The notes under the pieces were generated by a model. That model was not told the origin of the DNA and did no database searches. It was given only the letters and a program-made list of their open reading frames with translations. A DNA stretch of 64,000 bases from SVQP01 sp045594705 (GTDB taxonomy: Bacteria > Bacillota > Clostridia > Oscillospirales > CAG-272), in NCBI GenBank assembly GCA_045594705.1, contig JAZNZB010000033.1:1-64000 (forward strand). The letters run 5' to 3'. Of the stretch, positions 15,928 through 25,285 are shown in pieces. The translations under genes and the position numbers were made by a program. How positions within the stretch are numbered: position 1 is the stretch's first letter; every line of letters starts with the position of its first letter.

Positions 15928-16644
15928 TTATTCCGCCCACAGATTGACAAACCATTCGGCTTCTCCGCCCAGGATGACAAAGAACAGAATCAGCGAGGCG
16001 ACCACCAAAGCAAGGCCTGCCACCGTGATCAGCACGTTGGTTTTCTTATCTGCGGCAATTTTGGTTTCCATGCTCACACCAGCGATCTTGACACGCGCAT
16101 AGCGCAGCGCAATGGAAACAGGTTTATACAGGATCATAACCAGTGCAGCATTGAGCACCGCCTTGGTCAGATTAAAAGGCAAAATTAAGGAGGGGAGCAT
16201 TCCCGCAACGACTGCTACGGTCACGCCGGGGGTATACAGCGGGACGATCAACAAATTCATGCAAAGCATGATGGCTGTCATACTGAAAACTGCTGCCAAA
16301 AGACCTATCACAGCGCCCCAAAGGTCACGGCGGAAGCGATAGATCAGCGCAGCAACCACGGCAAAGGATGCCGAGGAGACAAAGTCCATCAGGAGTCCGT
16401 ACACGCCGGTGTCTCCGATCGTCAAAAATTCCAGCAGAGCTGTCACCGCAGAAATGATCACTGCGGCCAAGGGGCCGAACAAAAGTCCGCCAACCGTGAT
16501 GATGGCGTCCTTGATATCAAAGGTCAAAAAGACCACGTTGATGCGGAAAAGCGGCATGACCGCAAACGCAAGTGCGCAAAACAGCGCGATCATGACCATG
16601 CGCAAAATACGTTCCTTTGCGCCCGTTCTGTTATTATTTTTCAT
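15928..16644 (-). CDS. ribU: Riboflavin ECF transporter substrate-binding subunit RibU
   Basis: The S component that binds riboflavin and works with a shared ECF module (EcfA, EcfA', EcfT) encoded elsewhere. The product is 238 residues. About six hydrophobic helices are visible, with the N-terminal MVMIALFCALAFA segment and the LTFDIKDAIITVGGLLFGP segment typical of RibU-type S components. A C-terminal extension of about 40 residues adds one extra hydrophobic segment (NVLITVAGLALVVASLILFF). The start at 16644 follows a GGGGGA ribosome binding site. The FMN riboswitch upstream is strong independent support for riboflavin as substrate. Confidence 0.93.
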   Translation of the reverse strand: MKNNNRTGAKERILRMVMIALFCALAFAVMPLFRINVVFLTFDIKDAIITVGGLLFGPLAAVIISAVTALLEFLTIGDTGVYGLLMDFVSSASFAVVAALIYRFRRDLWGAVIGLLAAVFSMTAIMLCMNLLIVPLYTPGVTVAVVAGMLPSLILPFNLTKAVLNAALVMILYKPVSIALRYARVKIAGVSMETKIAADKKTNVLITVAGLALVVASLILFFVILGGEAEWFVNLWAE

Positions 16645-16671
16645 AAAAAATCCCCCTTTGATTCGTGGGGG
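16645..16671 (-). promoter_or_regulatory. Expression-platform hairpin overlapping the ribU ribosome binding site
   Basis: On the minus strand, CCCCC (16671-16667) pairs with GGGGG (16656-16652). The GGGGG arm is the ribU ribosome binding site, and six Ts (16650-16645) follow directly before the ATG. The hairpin can therefore act as terminator, as sequestor, or both. A second GC hairpin (GCCCGCACGCGGGC, about 16685-16698) lies between it and the aptamer. Confidence 0.7.
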
Positions 16672-16702
16672 AAAGGACAAATTCGCCCGCGTGCGGGCTT
16701 GC

Positions 16703-16863
16703 TTATTCTTTCCCATCCGGACTTTCTCGCGTAAGCGAAAGCTTGCGCGTATACCGTCGGTCAAGGAATCTCACCTTGTCGGCTCTTGCCTTTGCAAGAG
16801 TTTGCAGACTTTGCGCCATTCGCATCACTGCCGGTATGGAATTTCACCAATTCTCAAAAATAA
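16703..16863 (-). ncRNA. FMN riboswitch (RFN element)
   Basis: Read on the minus strand, the RFN core is present in order: GGTGAAATTCC followed by ACCGGCAGT, then AAAGTCTGC, then AGCCGAC, GGTGAGATTCC, a GACCGACGGTATA segment, and the closing AGTCCGGATGG. The outer P1 stem pairs TTATTTTT (16863-16856) with AAGAATAA (16710-16703), including one G-U pair. It controls ribU and probably the genes behind it in response to FMN. Confidence 0.95.
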
Positions 16864-16909
16864 TCAAAATAAAAATATGGGGGATGGGATGAAGCTCATC
16901 CCATCCCCC
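16864..16909 (-). terminator. Intrinsic terminator of tuf
   Basis: A long perfect stem (GGGGGATGGGATGA / TCATCCCATCCCCC, 16879-16909) is followed on the minus strand by a T-rich tail. The tail runs without a gap into the P1 stem of the FMN riboswitch, leaving no obvious separate promoter for ribU. Confidence 0.9.
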
Positions 16910-16939
16910 GAAAATTTTACGTCAAATTATGAGCGCAAA

Positions 16940-18145
16940 TTACTCGATGATAGCGGAAACGACGCCGGAACCAACGGTTCTGCCACCCTCACGGATAGCG
17001 AAACGCAGACCCTCTTCGCAAGCGATGGGGGTGATCAGCTCAACGGTCATGTCAACGTTATCACCGGGGCGGCACATCTCAACGCCTGCAGGCAGGGAGA
17101 TAACGCCGGTAACGTCGGTGGTTCTGAAGTAGAACTGAGGTCTGTAACCAGCCAGGAAGGGCTTCTTACGGCCGCCTTCCTTCTCAGTCAGAACGTATAC
17201 GTGGCCAACGAACTTGGTGTGGGGGTTAACGGAACCGGGCTTAGCCAGAACCTGACCTCTCTCAATGCCGTCCTTAGCGACGCCACGGAGCAGAGCACCA
17301 ATGTTGTCACCAGCCTCTGCCTGGGGCAGCAGCTTGTGGAACATCTCAACACCGGTAACGGTGGTGGAAGTTCTCTCGTCGGACAGACCAACGATCTCAA
17401 CAACGTCACCAACCTTGATGGTACCTCTCTCAACTCTACCGGTAGCAACAGTACCACGGCCGGAGATGGAGAATACGTCCTCAACAGGCATCAGGAAGGG
17501 CTTGTCGGACTGACGCTCGGGAGTGGGGATATACTCGTCAACCTGATCCATCAGCTCGAGAATGCAAGCATACTCGGGAGCGGAGGTATCGGTGTTGGAA
17601 GACTCAAGAGCCTCACGAGCAGAACCGCGAACGATCGGAATGTCGTCGCCGGGGAACTCGTACTGAGACAGCAGATCACGGATCTCCATCTCTACCAGGT
17701 CGAGCAGCTCATCGTCGTCAACCAGGTCGGTCTTGTTCATGAATACTACGATTGCGGGAACGCCTACCTGACGAGCAAGCAGAACGTGCTCTCTGGTCTG
17801 CTGGAGAGGACCGTCAGTACCTGCAACAACCAGGATAGCGCCGTCCATCTGTGCAGCACCGGTGATCATGTTCTTAACGTAGTCGGCGTGGCCGGGGCAG
17901 TCAACGTGAGCGTAGTGACGGTTAGCAGTCTCGTACTCAACGTGTCTGGTGTTGATTGTGATACCTCTTGCTCTTTCCTCGGGAGCGTTGTCGATCTGGT
18001 CGTATGCCATGAACTCAACGTTGCCCTGGCCCAGAGACAGAGTCTTGGTGATAGCAGCGGTCAGAGTGGTCTTACCGTGGTCAACGTGACCGATAGTACC
18101 AATGTTAACGTGGGGCTTGGTTCTTTCAAATGTTTGCTTTGCCAT
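16940..18145 (-). CDS. tuf: Elongation factor Tu
   Basis: GTPase that delivers aminoacyl-tRNA to the ribosome. The product is 401 residues, usual for EF-Tu. The G1 motif GHVDHGKTT, switch II DCPGHADY, G4 NKTD and the C-terminal RTTDVTG and RPGDNV stretches are intact. It is the last gene of the str operon, 53 bases after fusA, with a strong terminator behind it. Confidence 0.99.
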   Translation of the reverse strand: MAKQTFERTKPHVNIGTIGHVDHGKTTLTAAITKTLSLGQGNVEFMAYDQIDNAPEERARGITINTRHVEYETANRHYAHVDCPGHADYVKNMITGAAQMDGAILVVAGTDGPLQQTREHVLLARQVGVPAIVVFMNKTDLVDDDELLDLVEMEIRDLLSQYEFPGDDIPIVRGSAREALESSNTDTSAPEYACILELMDQVDEYIPTPERQSDKPFLMPVEDVFSISGRGTVATGRVERGTIKVGDVVEIVGLSDERTSTTVTGVEMFHKLLPQAEAGDNIGALLRGVAKDGIERGQVLAKPGSVNPHTKFVGHVYVLTEKEGGRKKPFLAGYRPQFYFRTTDVTGVISLPAGVEMCRPGDNVDMTVELITPIACEEGLRFAIREGGRTVGSGVVSAIIE

Positions 18146-18198
18146 TTTGAAAATCCTCCGTAAATATTCTTTCTTTAAATTTTTTTGTTTTTAATGTC

Positions 18199-20283
18199 TT
18201 AGTCGTTCTTCGCGCGACTCTTGACAATGGTTTCCTGAATGGACTTGGGTACCTCAGCGAAGTGGCTGGGCTCCATGGAGTAGATGCCACGAGCCTGGGT
18301 CTTAGAACGCAGGTCGGTAGCATAACCGAACATCTCGGACAGCGGCACGTGTGCGATGATTTCCTCAACGCCACCGGTGCGAGCTTCCATAGTGCTGATC
18401 TGACCACGACGGGAGTTAAAGTCACCAATAACTTCACCCATGTAGTCCTCGGGAACGATGGTAACGACCTTCATCATAGGCTCGGTGAGCACGGGGTCTG
18501 CCTTACGCATAGCTTCCTTGAATGCCATAGAACCGGCAATCTTGAATGCCATTTCGGAAGAGTCGACTTCGTGGTAAGAACCGTCGTAAAGGGTTACCTT
18601 AACGTCAACTACGCTGTAGCCTGCGAGCACACCGCTCTGCATAGCGCCCTGGATACCTGCATCAACTGCGGGGATATATTCCTTCGGGATGGAACCGCCA
18701 ACGGTTGCGTTGACGAATTCGTAACCCTTGCCGGGCTCATTGGGCTCAACGATGATCTTGACGTGACCGTACTGACCGGAACCACCGGACTGACGCTTGT
18801 ACTTGCACTCATGGTCAACCTTCTTGCGAATGGTCTCCTTGTATGCAACCTGGGGCTTACCAATGTTCGCCTCAACCTTGAACTCACGCAGCAGTCTGTC
18901 TACGATGATTTCCAGGTGAAGCTCGCCCATACCTGCGATAATGGTCTGGCCGGTTTCTTCATCAGTGTAGGTTCTGAAAGTGGGGTCTTCCTCTGCAAGC
19001 TTTGCAAGTGCAATACCCATCTTCTCCTGGCCTGCTCTGGTCTTAGGCTCGATTGCCTGACGGATAACGGGCTCGGGGAATTCCATGTTTTCAAGGATAA
19101 TGGGCTTCTTTTCGTCACAGAAGGTATCACCCGTGGTGGAATAACGAATACCGATTGCTGCAGCAATATCACCGCTGTAGCATGCGTCGATGTCCTTACG
19201 GTCATTTGCATGCATCTGCAGGATTCTGCCCAGACGCTCGCGCTTACCCTTGGTAGAGTTGTAAACGGTGTCGCCTGCATTGATAATGCCCGAGTATACG
19301 CGGAAGTAGCAAAGCTTTCCTACGAAGGGGTCGGTCATGATCTTGAATGCCAGAGCACTCATGGGCTCGGTATCGGATGCGTGTCTCTCGTCTTCCTCGT
19401 CGGTATCGGGGTTTACACCGGTTACGGGAGGAATATCAAGAGGAGAAGGCATATAATCGATGACTGCATCGAGCAGCTTCTGAACGCCCTTGTTACGGTA
19501 AGAGGTACCGCAAACGACGGGGACAATTCTGTTGTCAATGCAAGCCTGGCGCAGAGCGCCCTTAATTTCCTCTTCGGTGAGCTCTTCATCGCAGAGGTAC
19601 TTTTCCATCAGCTCGTCATCCTGCTCTGCAGCTGCCTCTACCATCTTTGCGCGGTATTCCTTAGCAAGCTCCAGCATATCCTCGGGGATAGGCTCGATTC
19701 TGATGTCCTTACCAAGGTCGTCATAGTAAACAACTGCTTCCATCTTGACAAGGTCAATGATGCCGCGGAAGGTCATCTCCTTACCGATAGGCAGCTGGAT
19801 CGGGATTGCATTGGTATGCAGTCTCTCCTCCATCATGCCAAGCACGCGGTAGAAGTCCGCGCCGGTGATGTCCATCTTGTTTACATATGCCATTCTCGGT
19901 ACACGGTATTTGTCTGCCTGTCTCCAGACAGTTTCGGACTGAGGTTCAACGCCACCCTTAGCGCAGAATACGGTCACTGCACCGTCGAGAACGCGCAAAG
20001 ATCTTTCAACCCCTACGGTAAAGTCAACGTGGCCGGGGGTGTCGATCAGGTTCAGGCGGTGACCCTTCCATACGCAGGTAGTTGCTGCGGATGTAATGGT
20101 AATACCTCTTTCCTGCTCTTCTTCCATCCAGTCCATCGTTGCGGCGCCCTGGTGTACCTCACCCAGCTTATGAGTCTTACCTGTGTAGAACAGGATTCTC
20201 TCAGAGGTGGTTGTTTTACCGGCATCGATGTGAGCCATGATACCGATATTTCGCGTATTTTCAAGCGAATATTCCCTAGGCAT
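18199..20283 (-). CDS. fusA: Elongation factor G
   Basis: GTPase for ribosomal translocation. The product is 694 residues, with AHIDAGKTTT (G1), DTPGHVDF and NKMD motifs, and all five domains present by length. It starts 24 bases after the rpsG stop. Nothing unusual is seen. Confidence 0.99.
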   Translation of the reverse strand: MPREYSLENTRNIGIMAHIDAGKTTTSERILFYTGKTHKLGEVHQGAATMDWMEEEQERGITITSAATTCVWKGHRLNLIDTPGHVDFTVGVERSLRVLDGAVTVFCAKGGVEPQSETVWRQADKYRVPRMAYVNKMDITGADFYRVLGMMEERLHTNAIPIQLPIGKEMTFRGIIDLVKMEAVVYYDDLGKDIRIEPIPEDMLELAKEYRAKMVEAAAEQDDELMEKYLCDEELTEEEIKGALRQACIDNRIVPVVCGTSYRNKGVQKLLDAVIDYMPSPLDIPPVTGVNPDTDEEDERHASDTEPMSALAFKIMTDPFVGKLCYFRVYSGIINAGDTVYNSTKGKRERLGRILQMHANDRKDIDACYSGDIAAAIGIRYSTTGDTFCDEKKPIILENMEFPEPVIRQAIEPKTRAGQEKMGIALAKLAEEDPTFRTYTDEETGQTIIAGMGELHLEIIVDRLLREFKVEANIGKPQVAYKETIRKKVDHECKYKRQSGGSGQYGHVKIIVEPNEPGKGYEFVNATVGGSIPKEYIPAVDAGIQGAMQSGVLAGYSVVDVKVTLYDGSYHEVDSSEMAFKIAGSMAFKEAMRKADPVLTEPMMKVVTIVPEDYMGEVIGDFNSRRGQISTMEARTGGVEEIIAHVPLSEMFGYATDLRSKTQARGIYSMEPSHFAEVPKSIQETIVKSRAKND

Positions 20284-20307
20284 ATTCTAACGGTCTCCTT
20301 GATAAAA

Positions 20308-20778
20308 TTAATATCTGTAGTGTGCGAAAGCCTTGTTGGCTTCTGCCATTCTGTGAGTTTCTTCCTTCTTCTTGAATGCGCCACCGGCATTGTTGATAGC
20401 GTCCATCATCTCACCTGCGAGACGCTCTGCCATGGTAGCCTCTCCGCGCTTTCTTGCATAAGCAACCAGCCAGCGGAGTCCAAGGGTCTGCTTACGGTCA
20501 GCTCTGACTTCCATCGGTACCTGGTAAGTGGAACCACCTACACGGCGAGCCTTTACTTCAAGCTCAGGCATGATGTTGTCAAGAGCAGCCTGGAATACCT
20601 CAAGGGGATTCTTGCCCTGCTTTGCTTCGATGATCTCAAATGCATCGTAAACAATCTTCTGAGCAACTCCCTTCTTGCCGTCATACATCACGTTGTTGAT
20701 CAGCTTGGTTACAAGCTTGGAATTATACAACGGATCCGGCAATACATCTCTTTTGGATATACGACCTCTTCTCGGCAC
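20308..20778 (-). CDS. rpsG: 30S ribosomal protein S7
   Basis: Primary 16S-binding protein of the 30S head. The real start is the GTG at 20778. It gives the canonical 156-residue protein beginning PRRGRISKRDVLPDP after fMet, and AAGGAGG sits eight bases upstream inside the longer ORF. Its 152-base spacer from rpsL (20779-20930) is long for this operon and could hold an S7 feedback operator as known in Escherichia coli; this is inference. Confidence 0.98.
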   Translation of the reverse strand: MPRRGRISKRDVLPDPLYNSKLVTKLINNVMYDGKKGVAQKIVYDAFEIIEAKQGKNPLEVFQAALDNIMPELEVKARRVGGSTYQVPMEVRADRKQTLGLRWLVAYARKRGEATMAERLAGEMMDAINNAGGAFKKKEETHRMAEANKAFAHYRY

Positions 20779-20930
20779 TGTACTTCCCTCCTTCATCAAA
20801 TTTTTAAAATGAGATCATTGGTACTCAAAAGCAATCTTCTGTTAGCACGCGTCGGTCGTTAATATAAACATTAAATTTACAGTAACTTCAGACGGTTCAC
20901 AAATGCTTAATACCTTTTTTGTCCCCCGAA

Positions 20931-21347
20931 TTACTTCTTCTTGGGAACCTTTGCGCCGTACTTGGAACGGCTCTGTGCACGGTTTGCAACACCCTGGGCA
21001 TCCAGAGTACCGCGAATAATGTGGTAACGTACACCGGGCAGGTCTCTTACTCTACCGCCTCTGATAAGGACTACGGAGTGCTCCTGCAGGTTGTGACCGA
21101 TACCGGGGATATACACGGTTGCCTCAAGTCCGTTGGTCAGTCTTACTCTTGCGATCTTACGCATTGCAGAGTTAGGCTTCTTAGGGCTTGTAGTGGAAAC
21201 CTTGGTGCAAACACCTCTCTTCTGGGGAGATGCCTGGTCTGTGGGAACGTTGTTCAAAGTGTTGAAGCCCTTCTGCAGCACGGGTGCCTTGGACTTGTAC
21301 ACCTTATCGCTACGACCCTGTCTGACGAGCTGGTTAAAGGTTGGCAT
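20931..21347 (-). CDS. rpsL: 30S ribosomal protein S12
   Basis: Decoding-centre protein. The product is 138 residues. The TTSPKKPNSAMRK loop carries the wild-type lysines at the streptomycin-resistance positions, so a streptomycin-sensitive allele is expected. It is the first gene of the str operon behind a perfect promoter, with a leader of about 120 bases and an AAGGAGG-like ribosome binding site. Confidence 0.99.
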   Translation of the reverse strand: MPTFNQLVRQGRSDKVYKSKAPVLQKGFNTLNNVPTDQASPQKRGVCTKVSTTSPKKPNSAMRKIARVRLTNGLEATVYIPGIGHNLQEHSVVLIRGGRVRDLPGVRYHIIRGTLDAQGVANRAQSRSKYGAKVPKKK

Positions 21348-21473
21348 ACTTCCTTGTCTTCCTCCTTCTTCTGAAATTTAATGTTTATACAGACGCAGCA
21401 CGCTGCGAAACTGCCAATTTCACGGATATGCGCTGTGTTTTGGGCGCAATTCACCCATGCGCACATTCAACTT

Positions 21474-21502
21474 ATTATATCACTACCCTCTTTTTTTGTC
21501 AA
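21474..21502 (-). promoter_or_regulatory. Consensus sigma-A promoter of the str operon
   Basis: On the minus strand, TTGACA (21502-21497), 17 bases, then TATAAT (21479-21474). Both hexamers are perfect. It separates rpsL-rpsG-fusA-tuf transcription from rpoBC. Confidence 0.95.
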
Positions 21503-21625
21503 GATGCAAAAAGAGAGTGCGCTATTTTCTACGTTTTGCACAAATAATTTTTCTCATATTTGTGCCGCTTTTTGCTACTTGCATGGAGGTCGGGGGATTT
21601 TTTGCCCTTCCCATTACGCTACTTT

Positions 21626-21656
21626 GGGGAAACACGGTCAAAAACCGCGTTTCCCC
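21626..21656 (-). terminator. GC-rich hairpin after rpoC
   Basis: GGGGAAACACGG (21626-21637) pairs with CCGCGTTTCCCC (21645-21656), with one G-U pair. It lies 28 bases past the rpoC stop. The T-run expected after it on the minus strand is missing, so it may be an imperfect terminator or an mRNA 3' stabiliser. The rest of 21348-21683 holds the str leader and promoter. Confidence 0.5.
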
Positions 21657-21683
21657 TTGTATTCCAATATGCCTTTATCAGGC

Positions 21684-24600
21684 TCAGATTGCTTGCTCGG
21701 AAGCCTCTGCGCTCTCAGGCTCAACGTGCTGAACGTCGACGTCATGATAGCAACGCATACCCGTACCTGCGGGAATCAGCTTACCGATGATAACGTTCTC
21801 CTTCAAGCCAAGCAGGTGGTCAACCTTACCGCGGATTGCAGCCTCGGTCAGCACCTTGGTGGTCTCCTGGAAGGATGCAGCAGACAAGAAGGACTCGGTC
21901 TGCAGAGATGCCTTGGTGATACCCAGCAGCACGGGAGAGCCCTCAGCCGGCTTGAGCCAGGTCTCGCCTGCGTTGATTCTCTCGGTCACCTTGTTATTCT
22001 CTTCCTCGTAGGTGTTGCAATCCACCAAAGAACCGGTCAGCATTTCGGTGTCGCCGTTGTCCTCGATGCGGATCTTTCTGGTCATCTGACGTGCAATGAT
22101 CTCGATATGCTTATCGTTGACGTTACACGACTGAGAACGGTAAACCTTCTGAACTTCCTTGATGATATATTCGTAAACAGCATCCAGGCCCAGGATTCTC
22201 ATGATATCCGCAGGAGCCTTGGAGCCCTCGGTCAGTGCCTGACCGCGCTCAACGTGTGCACCGTCCACGACTGCAAGACGCATACCGTAAGGAATGGTGT
22301 ACTTGTGGAACTCGTTGGTTTCATCAGCAGTGATCGAAACGTCGTGCATGCCGGGGATCTCGCCGACAGAAACGTGAACCGTACCGGTCTGCTCTGCCAT
22401 AATGGCAGCCTTCTTGGGCTGACGAGCCTCAAACAGCTCCTCAACACGAGGCAGACCCTGGGTAATATCGCTACCTGCGACACCGCCCGAGTGGAAGGTT
22501 CTCATGGTCAGCTGCGTACCGGGCTCACCGATCGACTGAGCTGCGATGATACCGACAGCCTCACCGATCTGTACAGGCTTACCGGATGCCAGGTCAGCAC
22601 CGTAGCAGTGTGCGCACACACCGTACTTGGAGTGACACTGAATGACTGTTCTGATATATACCTGCTGGATGCCCGCAGCAGCAATTGCCTTTGCGTGCTC
22701 CTCGGTAATCATGGTATCGTCCTCTACGATGACCTCACCGCTGACGGGATTGACCACGGGACCGATAGTGTATCTGCCCACGATTCTGTCAGCCAGAGGC
22801 TCGAGAACGTTCTTATCCTTTTCATCAATGATCTCGCTGACCCATGCGCCCTTGGTGGTATCACACTTGTCCTCGCGGATGATCATTTCCTGGGATACGT
22901 CAACCAGACGGCGGGTCAGATAACCGGAGTCTGCGGTACGCAGAGCGGTATCCGACAGCGACTTACGGGAGGAACGTGCGCCCATGAAGTACTCCATGAT
23001 GTTCAGACCTTCACGGAAGTTGGACTTGATAGGCAGCTCCACGGTCTTACCGTTGGTTGCAAACATCAGACCACGCATACCTGCCAGCTGACGCATCTGG
23101 GTCATAGAACCTCTCGCGCCCGAGTCTGCCATGATCTTGATGGGGTTATAGGTGCTGAAGCTGTTCTGCAGCGCCTTGGTAACGTCGTCGGTAGTCTTGT
23201 TCCAGATCTTGATAACGCCGTTGTAGCGTTCCTCGTTGGAAAGCTCACCGCGCAGGTAGTGCTTGGTCAGCACGTCCACGTCCTTCTGTGCACTCTCCAG
23301 CATGCCCTTCTTCTCTTCCGGAATGGTCATATCGTAAACCGAGATCGAGAAGGAAGCTCTGGTGGAGTACTTGTAACCCATTGCCTTGATGTTATCCAGC
23401 ATCTCGGCGCAGATTGCAGGGGTGTGAACACGGATACAGTTATCGATGATCTGACCCAGCTGCTTCTTCTTGACGACCTGGTCGATCTCAAGCTTGAACT
23501 CGTTACCGGGTACGCTTCGATCGATAAAGCCGAGGTCCTGAGGAATGGGCTGGTTGAAGATCAGACGGCCAAGAGTTGCTTCGATGACGGAGGAACGCAT
23601 CACACCGTCGATCTCCTTCTGTACTCTGACCTTGATCTTTGCATGCAGGCCGAGCGCACCGTTGGCATACGCCATCATAGCCTCGTTGATATCGCGGTAC
23701 GCGCTGCCCTCGCCGGGCTCGCCGGGCTTTTCCATGGTCAGGTAGTAAGAACCAAGGATCATATCCTGGGTAGGAATGGTCACTGCCTTACCGTCCATGG
23801 GCTTAAGCAGGTTGTTTGCGGAAAGCATCAGGAAGCGTGCCTCTGCCTGTGCCTCAGCCGACAGCGGAACGTGTACAGGCATCTGGTCACCGTCAAAGTC
23901 TGCGTTGAACGCGGTACATACCAGCGGGTGCAGCTTGATGGCTCTGCCCTCAACCAGCACGGGCTCGAACGCCTGAATGGACAGACGGTGCAGAGTAGGT
24001 GCACGGTTGAGCAGTACGGGATGCTCCTTGATGACGTTTTCGAGTGCGTCCCAGACCTCGGGGAAGATTCTTTCGATCTTCTTCTGAGCGTCCTTAACGT
24101 TGGTAGCCTTGCCCATCTCAACCAGTCTCTTGACGACAAAGGGCTTGAACAGCTCCAGAGCCATTTCTCTGGGCAGACCGCACTGATAGATCTTGAGCGT
24201 AGGACCTACAACGATAACCGAACGACCGGAGTAGTCAACACGCTTACCAAGCAGATTCTGACGGAAACGACCCTGCTTACCGCGCAGCATCTCGGACAGA
24301 GACTTCAGCGCTCTGTTGGAGGGGCCGGTAACGGGCTTGCCGCGTCTGCCGTTGTCGATCAGCGCGTCCACCGCTTCCTGCAGCATTCTCTTTTCGTTAC
24401 GGATCACGATCTCGGGGGTACGGATCTCCATGAGCTTCTTCAGACGGTTGTTACGGCTGATAACTCTACGGTAAAGCTCATTGAGGTCGGAGGAGGCAAA
24501 TCTGCCGCCGTCCAACTGTACCATGGGTCGGATATCCGGAGGGATGACCGGCACTGCGTCCAGCACCATCCACTCCAGCTTATTACCGGATTTGCGGAAT

Positions 24601-25244
24601 GCCTCCACAACCTCCAGTCTCTTGATAATTCTCGTCTTCTTCTGACCGGAAGCGGTCAGCAGCTCCTGCTTGAGCTGCACGGAAAGTGCTTCAATGTCAA
24701 CTCCCTGCAAAAGCTCCTTGACAGCCTCTGCACCCATACCGACGCGGAAGTCGTTGCCGTACATTTCGCGGTTGTCCATGTATGCCTTCTCGGACAACAC
24801 CATACCCTTTTCCAGGGGCGTGGTACCGGGATCCAGCACAACGTTCTCCGCAAAATACAGCACCTGCTCCAGCTGCTTGGGCGAAATGTCCAGCACCAGT
24901 GCCATACGGGAAGGAATTGCCTTGAAATACCAGATGTGGGATACGGGAGCGGCCAGCTCAATGTGACCCATTCTCTCACGTCTTACCTTCTTGGTGGTAA
25001 CGTCCACACCGCACTTCTCACAACGGATGATCTCCTTGCTGTGAGAGTTCTTATATTTGCCGCACATACAAGCGCCGTCCTTGGTAGGACCAAAGATACG
25101 CTCGCAGAACAGACCGCCGATTTCCGCTTTGAGAGTTCTGTAGTTGATAGTCTCGGGCTTATTAACCTCACCGTAAGACCATTCTCTGATCATTTCCGGA
25201 GATGCCAGACCAATCTTAATGGCAGAAAATTCACTATGCTCCAC
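21684..25244 (-). CDS. rpoC: RNA polymerase beta' subunit
   Basis: The product is 1186 residues. The N-terminal zinc site uses the Cys pairs at CMC (59-61) and CEKC (75-78). The catalytic magnesium loop NADFDGDQM is at 447-455. The second zinc site appears as CDTTKGAWVSE followed by CHSKYGVCAHCYG. It starts 41 bases after rpoB. There is no large lineage-specific insertion. Confidence 0.99.
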   Translation of the reverse strand: MEHSEFSAIKIGLASPEMIREWSYGEVNKPETINYRTLKAEIGGLFCERIFGPTKDGACMCGKYKNSHSKEIIRCEKCGVDVTTKKVRRERMGHIELAAPVSHIWYFKAIPSRMALVLDISPKQLEQVLYFAENVVLDPGTTPLEKGMVLSEKAYMDNREMYGNDFRVGMGAEAVKELLQGVDIEALSVQLKQELLTASGQKKTRIIKRLEVVEAFRKSGNKLEWMVLDAVPVIPPDIRPMVQLDGGRFASSDLNELYRRVISRNNRLKKLMEIRTPEIVIRNEKRMLQEAVDALIDNGRRGKPVTGPSNRALKSLSEMLRGKQGRFRQNLLGKRVDYSGRSVIVVGPTLKIYQCGLPREMALELFKPFVVKRLVEMGKATNVKDAQKKIERIFPEVWDALENVIKEHPVLLNRAPTLHRLSIQAFEPVLVEGRAIKLHPLVCTAFNADFDGDQMPVHVPLSAEAQAEARFLMLSANNLLKPMDGKAVTIPTQDMILGSYYLTMEKPGEPGEGSAYRDINEAMMAYANGALGLHAKIKVRVQKEIDGVMRSSVIEATLGRLIFNQPIPQDLGFIDRSVPGNEFKLEIDQVVKKKQLGQIIDNCIRVHTPAICAEMLDNIKAMGYKYSTRASFSISVYDMTIPEEKKGMLESAQKDVDVLTKHYLRGELSNEERYNGVIKIWNKTTDDVTKALQNSFSTYNPIKIMADSGARGSMTQMRQLAGMRGLMFATNGKTVELPIKSNFREGLNIMEYFMGARSSRKSLSDTALRTADSGYLTRRLVDVSQEMIIREDKCDTTKGAWVSEIIDEKDKNVLEPLADRIVGRYTIGPVVNPVSGEVIVEDDTMITEEHAKAIAAAGIQQVYIRTVIQCHSKYGVCAHCYGADLASGKPVQIGEAVGIIAAQSIGEPGTQLTMRTFHSGGVAGSDITQGLPRVEELFEARQPKKAAIMAEQTGTVHVSVGEIPGMHDVSITADETNEFHKYTIPYGMRLAVVDGAHVERGQALTEGSKAPADIMRILGLDAVYEYIIKEVQKVYRSQSCNVNDKHIEIIARQMTRKIRIEDNGDTEMLTGSLVDCNTYEEENNKVTERINAGETWLKPAEGSPVLLGITKASLQTESFLSAASFQETTKVLTEAAIRGKVDHLLGLKENVIIGKLIPAGTGMRCYHDVDVQHVEPESAEASEQAI

Positions 25245-25285
25245 AGTTATTCTCCTAACTTACATTAAATTTATATGAGTGGGAA

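Noticed and set aside
21381..25268. 1295-residue plus-strand ORF opposite rpoC, with similar long antisense ORFs opposite rpoB (25817-29005), fusA (18262-20862) and alaS (38350-40893, minus)
   Set aside because: rpoC, rpoB, fusA and alaS are certain from conserved motifs. The antisense frames are open through biased codon use in highly expressed genes.
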